Origin: Tolypeutes matacus
Lineage: Eukaryota; Chordata; Mammalia; Cingulata; Chlamyphoridae
DNA length: 64,000 bases
Reading direction: 5' to 3'
Assembly: GCA_026826555.1 (NCBI GenBank)
Contig: JAKSZT010054567.1
Coordinates: 651,651 to 715,650 of the forward strand
Every line of letters begins with the position of its first letter. Positions within the stretch are counted from its first letter, which is position 1. Positions 1 to 11,235 of the stretch are shown here, one piece after another. The translations under genes were made by a program, and so were the position numbers. A model generated the notes under the pieces. The model made no database searches, was not told where the DNA came from, and saw nothing but the letters and a program-made list of their open reading frames with translations.

Positions 1-180
1 TGTATATTTATGGAAAAAGAAAACCTGGCATATCTGGGATAAAACCCAGTTGATCATGATGTATAATTCTTTTCTTGTGATCTTGGATTTGGTTTGCATG
101 TATTTTGTTGAAGATTTTGCCATCTATATTCATTAGAGATAATGGTCTGTAATTACCTTTTTCTGTAGTATTTTTTAAAT
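1..180 (-). mobile_element. L1 ORF2 fragment (reverse transcriptase region)
   Basis: Read on the minus strand this matches the L1 ORF2 region that begins with the conserved stretch on re-specifying the polymerase product and runs into the part encoding the PGxIP-like loop. It is short, has no open frame and is cut by the window edge. It appears older than the neighbouring L1s. Confidence 0.65.
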
Positions 181-184
181 TATT

Positions 185-245
185 AAAGTGGTTTTATTTT
201 TAAAGAAGCTTTAGGTTACATAAATGTTACATCAAAAATACAGGG
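185..245 (-). mobile_element. Terminal L1 3' UTR fragment
   Basis: The stretch around aagctttaggttacataaat is the reverse complement of the last bases of the type-1 L1 3' UTR, seen again at 9270-9320, 34440-34480, 36355-36400 and 57800-57845. It stops after about 60 bp, where plus-strand L1 5' UTR sequence begins. The same 3' UTR resumes at 3129 after a gap of about 70 consensus bases. Confidence 0.6.
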
Positions 246-1042
246 GAGGGTGTATTGTGGGAACATGGCCAATGGGTTAGGTAGATAAGGCTCAGCTCTC
301 ACTAAAACAATAGAGAATGAGCCAAAGGCTGCCTTGGCAACCTGCTTTGGGGCACAGCAGACCAGGACACTGCTTCACAACTTTCAGGAGAGTGAGGACC
401 AAAGAGATGAAGAAGCTGAAACAACAAGATGTGCATTATTAAACCTCCTGGCCACCAGGAAGGGCTCCTCTCCCCCACTCCCGAGATATTAAGTGAGGAT
501 AAAACACCTGGTGAATTGTATCTAACTGAGAGGAGAGCAGACATCTTCCTCCCTTCCAACTCCTTTGGATATATATAGAACAGGAAGACACTCTGAATCA
601 AGAAGGAGGGTACTGGAAAGATAAAGAAGCTTAAGGAAAATCCTGAGTTTCTCACCCCTGTAGCTGGAAGTGGCACATACACCCCTACCTCAGGACAAAT
701 AGCCTAGGCGGAGCCACTAGCTCCCTGCTCTGAATGGAGTGTGACAGCAGATTCCCTGGGAGGAAGAAGGGTCTGGGAGTGTGGAGAGCGCTCTCTTTGT
801 GGTGAGTTTAGCCAGGTGAGCCCCCCTTGAATATTGGAAGGGACCCCGACCTGACAGGGATTGGGAAGGGGGATCTCCTCAAGCAGGCTGTCACACCCAG
901 CTGCCTAGGTAAAGAGAGGAAATACATCAGAAAGGAGGCAGAGACAGACAGTAAACTGATCAGCAGGACGCTGGTAGACTGCAGGGTATGTACCCTGCCC
1001 AAAGGAAAAGGGGCAGATAGGCTTCTGTAAGGCTAACTAACC

Positions 1043-1115
1043 TAAGGAGACAGGCTAGCTTAGGGGAAGAATTCCTGCCTAGCATATATGAGGTCCCTGG
1101 TTCAATTCCTGGCCC
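1043..1115 (+). repeat. Possible tRNA-like SINE fragment within the L1 5' UTR
   Basis: The bases around 1098-1110 read ggttcaattcctgg, a fair match to a pol III B box as found in tRNA-derived SINEs. No A tail or flanking duplication is clear, so this may be chance or an old fragment. Confidence 0.25.
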
Positions 1116-1199
1116 TTTTTTGAGAAGTCACTTGCCAGGTTATAAGGCACCCAGCTGAAGCTTTATGACAGGGAACATATAGATATTCTCTTTGTATTA

Positions 1200-1930
1200 G
1201 CTTTTCTAGGATCTCTTATTTTTTTAAAAATGTTCCTTTTTAAATTTTTTCCTTATTTTACTCACTAAAACCCAGTTCAAAACCTACAGAGGGCAGTCTG
1301 CAGGGAGATTGATTGATGAATACCAGCTGCCCAAGATCCTCAGGGGTCTAAGAGAGAAGGCTGTTTTTCCGTGTTTATTTCTTTTTTAATCATTTTTTTC
1401 ATTTCTCCTTTTTTAAATGGCCTGCTATTTTATTTCTTGTTTGTTGTGTTTCCTCTTCGTTTCTCTTTGTTTGTTTTTATTTTTGTTTTTTCCTTTCATT
1501 TACCGATTTTCTCTACCAATGCTATTTTTTTCCCTCCTTCATCTTTATGTGATCTGTTTTCTGTTGCTTTTCTTTCATTCCACCTGTTTTTTTTTTTCTT
1601 CAATTTTTCTTGCCTTCAGTTCTCTCTCCTTTTTTCTCTGTTTTCTTTCATTTTTAACTTTTCTTTCTTTCTCTCTTTTCTTTTTTCTTTGCCCCTCTTC
1701 TTATCATTCTGGCTTTTTAATTCATTCTATATATTTTTCTCTATTCTGTTTCTTGATTCATTGTTTCTATTCCACTTTTCTAATCTTATTCCTCTGTACT
1801 TCTTAATTATTCAATTTCCTAGGTCTTGTATGGTTTCTCTCCTACCTTTTACTAATATTATTACTATTATTCTTTTTCTCTTCCTAACTCTTTCCTTTTC
1901 TCTGGTCCTAATTTTTTTCCAAGTGAAAAC
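1200..1930 (+). repeat. Pyrimidine-rich tract of L1 5' UTR
   Basis: About 700 bp are dominated by T and C on the plus strand. They lie between the G-rich part of the L1 5' UTR and ORF1. The long Phe/Leu/Ser-rich open frames here are low-complexity artefacts. The mirror-image purine-rich stretch at 63830-64000 sits in the same position relative to ORF1 of the minus-strand L1, which shows that it is a constitutive part of one L1 lineage. Confidence 0.7.
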
Positions 1931-2064
1931 AGACAACAGCAAGTAAATAGAATAAGAGGAATGAAATGTCAAAATGACACCTTACTACACTCAAAAACAA
2001 CAAAATAAAACCATAGAGGAGAGAGAGAATTTAATCACCTGAAGAATCCTATCAAGATAAACAG

Positions 2065-3128
2065 ATGCCTAGACACCAACAAAAAATTACAAACCATACT
2101 AAGAAACAGGAAGATATGGGCCAGTCCAATGAACAAACTAAAAACCAAGAGGAGATGCAGAACATGGAACAACTAATCAGAGATGTCCAAACAAATATCA
2201 TGAATCAACTTAATGAAGTGAAGGAAGAGATTAAGGATATATTTTTTTAAAGGTTTTATTTATTTATTCATTTATCCCCCCCTTGCTGCTTGTGCTCGCT
2301 GGGTCAGCTAACCACGCCGTGCGGGCGGGCTTGCCTTCACCAGGAGGCCCCGGGAACCAAACCCAGAGCCTCCCATATGGTAAATGGGAGCCCTACTGAT
2401 TGAGCCACAGCCACTTCCCAGAGATTAAGGATATTAAGAAAACACTGGGAGAACATGCTGAAGAAATTATGAATATATGTAAAAAGATCATGGATATGAT
2501 GGTAACAAATGGCACAATCCAAAAATAAAAAATACACTGGAAGCACATGATTGCAGATTTGAACAGACAGAGGAAAGAATCAGCGATGTGGAAGACAGTA
2601 CAGTTGAAATCAAACAGATAGTAGAACAGATAAGTAAAAAGATAGAAAAAATCCAGTAGAGACTTAGGGATTTGAATGACAACATGAAACACACAAACAT
2701 ATGCATTATAGGCATTCCAGAGGGGAAAAGAAGGGAAAGCGGACAGAAGGAGTGTTGGAGGAAATAATGGCTGAAAAGTTCCCAACCCTATTGAGGGAGC
2801 TGGACATACATGTCCAGGAAGTGCAGTGCACCCCCAAAAGTATAAATCCTAACAGGCCTGCTTCAAGATATATACTTGTTAAATTGTCCAATGCTCAAGA
2901 TAAAGAATACTGAAAGCAGCAAGAGAAAAGAGAACCATCACAAACAAGGGAAGCTCAATAAGATTTAGTGCTGATTTCTCATCTGAAACCATGGAGGCAA
3001 GAAGGCAGTGGTATGACATAGTTAAGGTGCTAAAAGAAAATCATTTCCAGCCAAGAATTCTCTATCCAGCAAAGCTGACATTAAAAATCGAGGGAGAGTT
3101 CAAAATATTCACAAATAAACAGAAATTA
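2065..3128 (+). pseudogene. L1 ORF1 (ORF1p), interrupted and 3'-truncated
   Basis: ORF1p is the L1 RNA-binding trimeric coiled-coil protein. The N-terminus starts at the ATG at 2065 (MPRHQQKITNHTKK). It is followed by an acidic/basic heptad-like region (EQLIRDVQTNIMNQLNEVKE). A minus-strand DAS SINE at 2241-2419 splits the coiled coil. The RNA-recognition part is recognisable at 2701-2913 (GVLEEIMAEKFPTLLRELD) and the C-terminal domain at 2991-3128 (MEARRQWYDIVKVLKEN). Frames differ between the segments and stops intervene. The last part of the C-terminal domain is missing at the 3128 junction. Confidence 0.8.
2241..2419 (-). mobile_element. DAS SINE (monomer)
   Basis: The complete tRNA-derived SINE is in reverse orientation, with the T-rich tail on the left and the tRNA-like head ending at 2419. 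A 15-bp target-site duplication, agagattaaggatat, flanks it at 2226-2240 and 2420-2434. It disrupts L1 ORF1. Confidence 0.95.
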
Positions 3129-6100
3129 ACAACATCCTTCATTAGTGTGGTACATTCATTGCAACTGATGAATACATTTTGGAGCTTGCCACTAAGCATG
3201 GGTTAAAGTTTACCTTGTAGTTTACACTCTCTCCCACCCAAATCTGTAGGTTTTGGCAAGATATATAATAGCCTGTGTCTGTCATTGCAATGTCATTTAG
3301 GACAATTCTCAAGTCCTGAAAATGCCCCCACATTACACCTGTTTTTCCCTCTCCCTGCAATCAAAACCTCCAGTGGTCACTGCCTCCACATCAATGATAT
3401 AATTTCTTCCATTGGTAGAATCACTATAAGTCTATAGTAGAAGCCAGGAAGTCTACTTTTGCCATATTTCATTCCCCAATGCTGAGGATTCTGCAATGGT
3501 TATGCCCACTCCACCTCTAATTGAGAGGGGGCTGCAATCCATTAGGGCCAATGGATGGGACTCTTTTGCTTGCAGCTGTAGACTCTCTCAGTTACTTGAT
3601 GTGATAGTTGTCCAGCATCACCTCCTTGTTAGTTGTCCTGGGTGAGACCAATGAACTGGAAAGTAGGTGTTGCAACTCTGTTGAGATTCAAGGCCCAGCT
3701 GGCACATGGACAGGCCAAAGATTTAAGTCTTTTGAACATGCACCTACCAATCTAGTACTAATTATAGGTTCAAATAGAATAACAAAAGCCATGTGTAGGG
3801 AAACCACAACTGCGTCCAACTTTGTCACCCTGGGGAGTATAAACACCAAAGTAGGGCCCACTGACAAGGCACCAAACTCCTGAGTTGTCTGCCCTGAGTA
3901 GAGTGTGTGGATGTCTGCAGAGCCCTCAGGATCCCTACTATTTGGGGTAGTATCTACTTTAGCAGTCAGTGAGATCCTGCTGAGACATGCATAAGCGTAA
4001 CCTCTGGAATGACCTCCCGACTCTCTTTGAATTTTCTTAGTCATATAAACTCATTTGTCTTTGTCTTTTACCCCTTTTGGTTAAGGTCTTTTTCTAGGTG
4101 CATTTCTAGTTCATACTTGGTGGTTTTCCCTCTGTGCCAGGGAGGCTCATCCCCAGGGGTCATGTCCCATGCTGGGGAGAAGATAATGTATTTATATTCT
4201 GAGTTTGGCTTAGAGAGAAGCCACATTTGCGCAACAAGGAGGATCCCAGGAAGCAACTCTTAGGCACCCTTTGATACTAGGCTAAGTTTCCATTTCAAGA
4301 GTAAAGGTTCATAAGCACAGACATCAATATCAAGGGCCCGTCAACGGATCATCCTCCTTCATTGCTCTTGTACTCAGGGGATTATTGGTGTTCCATTAGA
4401 GAATGTGGCAGAGCTCCCCAGGATGGGAATTTGATATTCCTTAGGTTATTGTGTGACTCTCCACCCACTGTGACAATGCCCCATGGACATTTGAACACAT
4501 TTATATGCCTTATATAAATGAAGGCTTCCTCCCATATATCCCCCATCACTGACACCCCACACCAATGATCCTCTCCTGCCACAGTTGAAACCCTTCTGTG
4601 ACCCAAAACTTCTTCAAAAATGAAGCCAATAAAATAGCTGAATACAATTAATAAGAAAATGAAATAATGACAGTTTTAAAAATAAGAAATAAAATACAAA
4701 AAATTTTAAAAATAAAAAAATTGGGGGGATAATAGAAACTAATGAAAAAATGTTTTTAAAAAAAGTTTTTTTGACATTTTGCCTTTCATCACTGTAAGAT
4801 AGTTGTCCTATAGATACAATAACATTTTCTTCCTTTGATTCCTCCAGTGTCTTACTTTATTCATTTTATCTTGAAAGAAGTTTTAAGTCACAGAAAAGTC
4901 ACATGCCAAATACAAGGGACTCACACATACCCAACATCCTCCTCCTTTCCCCCTTTCCCCTATTAATAGCATTTTATATGTAGATGGTGCGTTTGTTACA
5001 GCTGATGTACAAATATTGAAACATTATTACTAACCATGGTCAATGATTTATATTATAGTGTACACTTTGGACCATACACTTTCATAAATTTTTTATGCAA
5101 TTTACAATGGTCTGTATCCATCATTTCAAGATCATTTAGAACACTTCCATTGTCCCCAAAATTCCCCATGTTCCATCTATTGTATTCCTCCCTCCCCCAC
5201 CCCTTGGGACCCATGACAATCACCAAGCTTCACTCCTTGAAGAACAAGATTCACATTTACTTGCAACAACATTGAAGACTTGGCATACTGGCCTGTCCTC
5301 CCCTATTAGGCATTGCCGATGCTCTTGTGAGACTATTGCCCCTCTATTTGAGAACATAGCAGGATTCCCCAGGATGGGAGTCAACACTTTCCACTCATTA
5401 TGTGGGTCTCCACTCACTGATACAACCCACTATGACAAGATGAACACTCCCTAGAGGCATGCCCTGTCCTGCATGTCCAACACCTTAAACCATTAACCAT
5501 TAACCCTCCCCTGCCATATTTGCCAAAAGAAACTTCCCAAGTTGAAGTTTCAAGCACATACCCACAAATCCCCAGAGTTTACCTGCTCCCTCCCCCAACC
5601 CTCCCCCCAGTTTCATGGGCAGTACAACCCACCGTCCCCAACCTACACCCTTCACAAACCAGCACCACCAACCCATTAGCATCACTGCACCACTGTCATG
5701 CCCATCCACTGAAAAACTACACCCTTCCATGTTATTCATAGATTTTTGCCCATATGGGCATTGGCTCACAGCCCTCTTCTCCCTTTCTGTCTCCTGTAAA
5801 CTTATCTGCCAGACTCTAGTTCTGTGAATTTGCTCAATTTGCTTAATTCATATCAGTGATGTCATGTAATATTTGTTCTTCAGTGCCTGGCTTGCTTCAC
5901 TCAATATAAGGTTTTCAGGATTCATCTGTTATCCTGTATGTTAATACTGCATTCCTTCTTACAGCTGAGTAATATTCCATTACATGTATATACCACAATT
6001 TGTTTATCCATCCATCTGTTGATGGACATTTGGTTTGTTTCCAACTTTTGGCAATAGTGAATAATGCCACTATGAAAATCGATGTGTATATATCTGTTTG

Positions 6101-6290
6101 TGTCCCTGCTTTCATTTCTTCTGGGTATATACCCAGCAGTGGGATTGCTGGGTCATATGGCAGTTCTATAGTTAGCTTCCTGAGTAACTGCCAAACTGTC
6201 CTCCACAATGGTTACACCATTCTACATTCCTACCTGTAGTGGATAAGGGTTCCCATTCCTCCACATCCTTCCCAACACTTGTCGTCCTCA
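3129..6290 (-). mobile_element. L1, long two-module 3' UTR plus ORF2 C-terminus
   Basis: Reading the minus strand, the C-terminal end of ORF2 (about 6290 to 5880, recognisable residues [20 protein letters not shown]) is followed by a very long 3' UTR down to 3129. The 3' UTR holds two diverged copies of one module: unit A at about 5560-4790 and unit B at about 4610-3129, with an A/T-rich linker between them. The same order is seen at 34430-36690 and, on the plus strand, at 55050-57665. Confidence 0.8.
5915..6208 (-). pseudogene. L1 ORF2 C-terminal fragment
   Basis: The frame encodes the conserved extreme C-terminal region of ORF2p, including [17 protein letters not shown] and the segment on the inner Trp/Lys block (SWKQTKCPSTDGWINKLWYI). 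No endonuclease or reverse transcriptase is attached, so it is a dead fragment. Confidence 0.8.
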
Positions 6291-8935
6291 GTTTTTTTAA
6301 AAAATCAATTTTATTGATACATATTAATAAAGCATACAATTCCTCCAAGGGGTATAATCATTGGCATTTGCTATAAACACATAGTTGTGCATTCATTACT
6401 TCAATCATTATTAAAGCATTTTCATTATTTCAATATTAATAATAATAAACAATAAAACAAAGAAACAAACAAGAACATCCCCCACCTCTCAATCTCTGTA
6501 TGCTTCCCTCACTGTACTGTTGTACATAGCTGCTGTTTCTGGCTATTCTATCCAAAGTATATAATCAATGACTTTCAATATAATCACAATGATGTACGTT
6601 CATCACCTTAAAAATTCTATAACAATTTCATTACTCCAAAAAGAAAGACTCTAAACCCCTTAGCACTCCTTCTTCAGACCTACATAACTACTAGTCTTCC
6701 ATTTTTATAAATTGATTTATATTTACATTTTATATGAAAGGAATCATATAATATGTAGTACTCTGTATCAGGTCTCCTTCAGTTTAATGGGTTTTTTCTT
6801 TCTTTCTGATATTAGCATTGTGTAGTATTAAGTTATATTTGTTCAGCTTCAAGGAAAAATGTTCTTATATATACAATTCTACCCATATTCATATTTCATA
6901 TAATATATTTATATTTCACATAATATATTTAGTTCATAATAGGGCAACTATACAGTATTTTTCCTTTTGTGTCTGGCTTGCTTCACTCAACATAATGTCT
7001 CCAGGTTCATCCATGTTTTCATATGTTTCATGACTTCATTTCTTCTTACCACTGCATAATATTCCATCGTGTGTATACTCCACAATTTGTTTATCCATTC
7101 ATCAGTTGATGGATACCTGGGTTGTTTCCAGTACTTGTTTTTTTTTAATAGCCACCAGTCTAATGGTTGTAAGATAATATTTCATTGTAGTTTTGATTTG
7201 CATTTCCCTAATAGCTAGTGATGTTGAGCATCTTTTCAAGTGCTTTTTAGCCATTTGTATTTCTTCTTTGGAGAAGTGTCTATTCAAATCACTTGCCCAA
7301 TTTTTAAATAGGTTGTTTGTCTTTTTATTTTTGAGGTGTAGGATTTCTTTATATATGCTATCAGATAGATGGTTACCAAATATTTTCTCCCATTGAGTAG
7401 GATGCCTTTTCAATTTCCTGACAAATTCCTTTGAGGTGCAATTTTTTTTATTTTGAGGAGGTCCTATTTATCTATTTTTTCTTTCATTGCTCATGCTTTG
7501 CATGTAAATTTCATGAAACCATTTCCTAATATAAGATCCTGTAGATGTTTCTGTACATTATCTTCCATAATCTTTATGGTCTTGACTCTTATGTTTAGAT
7601 ATTTAATCCATCTTGAGTTAATTTTTGTATAAGGTGTGAGATGGTGTTCCTGTCATTCTTTTTGATATGGATATCCAGTTCTCCAAGCACCATTTGTTTA
7701 AGAGGCCATTCTGTCCCAGTTGAGTGGGCTTGGTGGCCTTGTTGAATAATAATTGATTTGTATATGGGAGGGTCTATATCAGAACTCTCAATTCAATTCT
7801 TCTTAATATCCTTTATCTCTTTACTCATATATTCCTTCTTTGAATTGATTTAGGAGATTTGTGTGATTATCATTGATTAGTTGTCTTGTCTTATATCCTG
7901 TGTCTCTTGAAGATATTTGTTTTTTTCCCCTTGGTTGGGCCATCTCCTCCTGTTTCCTAGTATGGCTTGTAAATTTTTGCTGATGTCTAGGCATCCAAAT
8001 ATATTGTTGAATTGACTCTGATAATCAATTTCTCTCTTTTGCTTAGAGTTTTGTTTTTGTCTTGGCTCTTCTTTGATTTTTGGTTCAATTTATTCTGAGC
8101 CTTTAAAATTGCTCAGCTTAAGTTATCAAAACTGGGTCAGGGGAGTCACTAATAGAGTGAAGATTTTCTCCCAGATATTCCAACTGAGAGGCCTAAAAGC
8201 AGTTTTTCTCCTTGCAGTTCCCTTGCTGGCCAGTAGATGACACTCATGAAAAAAACTTTCCTTGGAGGTCTTTCTTTCAACCTCTGCTTGCCCATGTCCC
8301 TGGTCTGCCAGATCCCATATTCAAAGCAGACTCTGCTGGCCAAATTCACTGAAGTGTAATCACTCTCTGCCCTCCAACTCACCCTACTTCTTCTGAGGGA
8401 GTAAGATGTTTGTTCTCATCTCCTCCTGCAGTGTGCCATGGGTTTTATCCAGACTGTATGATTTGAGGGTGGGGGATAGATGCCATTACTGGCCACTGTG
8501 GGGGTTTTGTAACTCATGGTTGTTATGTTGCGGTCTTCGTTCTCTGTCCCTCATCCTCCTGGTGTTGCACAGGAATGTCCTGGTCTGCTGCCTCCCTAAG
8601 CAGTTCCCTCAGACAGCTATTTTTGCTTTCTCCAATGTTTTTGTGAGAGTGTTGAGCCCTGCCTTCCTACTCTTTTTTTAATTTTTTTTTTAGATTTTAT
8701 TTATTTATTCATTTATCCCCCCCTTGCTGCTTGTGCTCGCTGGGTCAGCTAACCACACCGTGCGGGCGGGCTTGCCTTCACCAGGAGGCCCTGGGAACCG
8801 AACCCAGGGCCTCCCATATGGTAAACGGGAGCCCTACTGATTGAGCCACAGCCGCTTCCCAGCCTTCCTACTCTTGACTCATATTCCCTGAAGTCCTTCT
8901 GTGATGTATTCTAAATATTGAAGTAGGTCTAAAGG
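6291..8935 (-). mobile_element. L1 with large internal deletion (3' UTR, ORF2 C-term, ORF1 N-term, 5' UTR)
   Basis: The minus strand reads as follows: 5' UTR (about 8935-7995), ORF1 start and coiled-coil part (about 7995-7795), then directly the ORF2 C-terminal third (about 7790-6950), then a type-2 3' UTR (about 6950-6291). Nearly all of ORF1 and most of ORF2 are missing at a junction near 7790. The ORF2 part includes [20 protein letters not shown] and the [15 protein letters not shown] block. A DAS SINE sits in the 5' UTR. Confidence 0.75.
8675..8861 (-). mobile_element. DAS SINE (monomer)
   Basis: A full-length reverse-oriented SINE, nearly identical to the copy at 2241-2419. The target-site duplication gccttcctactctt flanks it at 8661-8674 and 8862-8875. 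Confidence 0.95.
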
Positions 8936-9245
8936 CCCTTCAATATTCATTACATATGAAGATTTTTAACCAGTATGGATTCTCTGATGCAGAACAGGGG
9001 TGTATTATTATTAAATTCTCTAACACAATCCTTACATTTAAAGGGTTCCTCACTAGTGTGAATGCTATGATGTAGGAAGAAATGTGAGGCACTAGTAAAG
9101 GCCCTCCCACTTTCCTTAAATTCACTGGACTTCTCCCCAGTACAAATTATTTGACATTGTATATCTTAGCTACTATTAAAAGACTTCACACATTCTTTAC
9201 ATTCATAGGGGTTCATACCAATATGCATTCCATGATGTGAACTAA
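8936..9245 (-). pseudogene. Decayed C2H2 zinc-finger array
   Basis: On the minus strand several degenerate finger units can be seen: linker-like HxRIHTG and YECKEC segments, for example around 9240-9190 (cctatgaatgtaaagaatg) and 9075-8955 (catcagagaatccatactgg). Stops and small indels break every frame, and no KRAB sequence accompanies it. It points the opposite way to the larger relic starting at 9713, with an L1 insertion between them. This is a zinc-finger gene relic with no evidence of function. Confidence 0.75.
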
Positions 9246-9712
9246 GTTTTTTTTAAAATACATTAAAAAAAATTTTTAAAGATACTTTAGATTTCATAAA
9301 TGTTACATAAAAAATATAGGGGGATTTCCATATACCCCACTACCTACCCCTCCCACACTTTCCCACATTAAAAACATCCTTTATTATTGTGGTACATTTG
9401 TTACAATTGATGAACAATTATTGAAGCATTGCCACTAACTGTGGATTATAGTTACATTATAGTTTACACTCTGTTGTACACAATTTTTTAAGTTATGACA
9501 ATATATAATGGCCTATATCCATCCTTGCAACATCATGCAGGACAATTCCAATGTCCCAAAAATGCCCCCTGTTACACCTATTTATCCTTCTCCCTCCCCT
9601 CAGAGCCTCTGGTGGACACTGTCTCCACATCAATGAATTATACCTCACGATCAATTGGGCTTTATCCCAGATATGCAATGGTTTTTCAACACAAGAAAAT
9701 CAAATAGTGTAG
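9246..9712. mobile_element. Chimeric L1 insertion (3' UTR minus, ORF2 segment plus)
   Basis: Bases 9250-9640 are type-1 L1 3' UTR in reverse orientation. They join at about 9640-9650 to about 60 bp of ORF2 reverse-transcriptase coding sequence in forward orientation (gggctttatcccagatatgc). The forward 5' part joined to a reverse 3' part resembles twin-priming inversion, as at 34302-36936. It separates two oppositely oriented zinc-finger relics. Confidence 0.7.
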
Positions 9713-9767
9713 AGTACATCAGAGATTTCACACAGGTGAGAAGCCCAGTGAAAGTAAAGAATATGGG

Positions 9768-9881
9768 GGGAGGGCAGATGTGGCTCAACTGGTTGGGCAT
9801 TTGTCTCCCATATGGAGGGACCTGGGTTCGATCCCCGGGACCTCCCGGTAAAAAAAAAAAAATAATAATAATAATAATAAT
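9768..9881 (+). mobile_element. Short DAS-type SINE
   Basis: The tRNA-like head has a B box (ggttcgatcccc) and runs straight into poly(A) and an (AAT)n tail at 9861-9883. The target-site duplication aatatggg is at 9760-9767 and 9882-9889. It lacks the body seen in the 17803-17989 copy, so it is a distinct short subfamily shared with 32472 and 35794. Confidence 0.9.
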
Positions 9882-10528
9882 AATATGGGACAGCCTGTTG
9901 TCATTCCTCATACCTTACTCAACATCAGAGAATTCACCCTGGTGAGACACCCTATAAATGTAAGCATTGCATGAGGGCTTTCAGTAATGTTCCTGACTTT
10001 ATTCAGAATCAGAGGATTCATACTGGTGAGAAACCATACAGATGTAAGGAATGTGGCATGGTATTTAATACTGGATCAATACTTATGTAACATCATAGAA
10101 TTCACTCAGGTGAGTAATCCTATTTCTGTAGGGAATGTGGGAAAGAAAGCCTTGTCAGTCTTCAGATCTTACTCAACATCAAATTGTGAGAAACACTTCA
10201 ATTGTAAGGAAAGTTGAAGGGCTTTTTACCATTTCAGACCTTTCTAGACATCAGTTAATTCATGCTTTTGAGAAACTATATGAATGTAAGGAATGCTGAA
10301 AGATTTTAAGTAGAAATTCTCACTCATAAGAAAGCCTGGGAATGTAATGAATGTGGGAAAATTTTTACTTGTGCAGTGTACCTGACTCTGCATCAAAGAA
10401 TTCATAATGGTGAAAAACCAAATACTTGTAACAAATGTGCAAAAGCCTTTCTGCATTCTTCAGAACTTGTTCTGCATCAGAGAATTCACACTGGTGAGAA
10501 ACTCTATGAATGTTAGGAGTGTGGGAAG

Positions 10529-10894
10529 TGTGCATTGCATTCACCTTGGGAGCCCGCGAAGGAGGTAAGCAGAAGAAAGAATTAGGCAGAGAGGGAAATT
10601 TCTCATACCAGCACAGCTGAAGTCTGCTCCAGACAAAACAGGCAAGCAAGCATGGCTGTTATTTATTTGCAGGGTTATTCATACACTACTGTTATCACTC
10701 AAATGTTACACAAAAGGAACACAAAATGCAACTCTCCAGAATCATTTCTGCTGTGCCCAGAAAGTATGTGTGTTGGGCCAAGGATTTTACGAGCTAATAG
10801 CTGATCTAGATATTGGGCTGCTGCCTAGGTCTTAACCCTCACATACTGGTCTTAAACCTTACACAGACGCTGCCTGAGTCTTAATCCTCGCACA
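10529..10894 (-). mobile_element. Solo LTR inserted in zinc-finger relic
   Basis: The 366-bp unit begins TGTGC and ends GCACA, a perfect 5-bp terminal inverted repeat, and is flanked by a 4-bp duplication GAAG (10525-10528 and 10895-10898). An AATAAA signal occurs on the minus strand near 10657-10662, which sets the orientation. Two related short motifs ending in ...gtaaggtttaagacc and ...gagggttaagacc form a short internal repeat near the right end. The 4-bp duplication fits an ERV1-type integrase. No internal retroviral sequence remains. Confidence 0.75.
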
Positions 10895-11235
10895 GAAGAC
10901 TTTTGCAAGAGGTTCAAATCTTATTCACTATCAAAAAGTTCATAATGGTAAGAAATAATATAAAGTAAGCTTTGTGAATAAGGCTTTTTGGTATATCTTT
11001 CAGGTAATTTAATATGAGAGATAAACCCTAGAAACATGATTAATATGAGGAATCTTAATATGTTCTTCACTGAGGAGAAACTGTAAATATATAATTAATA
11101 TAAGAAGGCCTTATGTGTATCTCAGCTTAACTTCCAAAAAAACCCAAAATGAATGTGGAAGGCCTTTATCAACAGTTCTTTCCATCCTAAATTTCAGAAA
11201 ATTTCTAATCATGAATATACAAAGTGAAAAATGTT

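Larger units (their letters stand above)
246..3128 (+). mobile_element. L1 element, 5' UTR plus ORF1, no ORF2
   Basis: A G-rich 5' UTR (about 246-1200) is followed by a very pyrimidine-rich tract (about 1200-1930) and then ORF1 from 2065. The element stops inside the 3' end of ORF1 at 3128, where a minus-strand L1 3' UTR starts. An L1 that keeps its 5' end but lacks everything downstream of ORF1 is not a normal 5'-truncated insertion, so a rearrangement is inferred. Confidence 0.75.
9713..11235 (+). pseudogene. Decayed C2H2 zinc-finger array
   Basis: At least seven finger repeats can be followed on the plus strand. The characteristic linker [13 protein letters not shown] is encoded, for example, at about 9928-9960, 10005-10040 and 10470-10500. 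Frames are broken by stops (for instance tatgaatgttaggagtgtgg at 10504-10523) and by indels. A short SINE (9768-9881) and an LTR (10529-10894) interrupt the array. Finger sequence resumes after the LTR (10895-11230) in an even more degraded state. No KRAB exon is seen nearby, so the relic is probably the last exon of a dead KRAB-ZNF gene. Confidence 0.85.

Noticed and set aside
1371..1946. Open frame of 191 codons rich in Phe, Leu and Ser
   Set aside because: It is a translation of the pyrimidine-rich tract of an L1 5' UTR. It is low complexity with no domain, and an overlapping second frame is also open.
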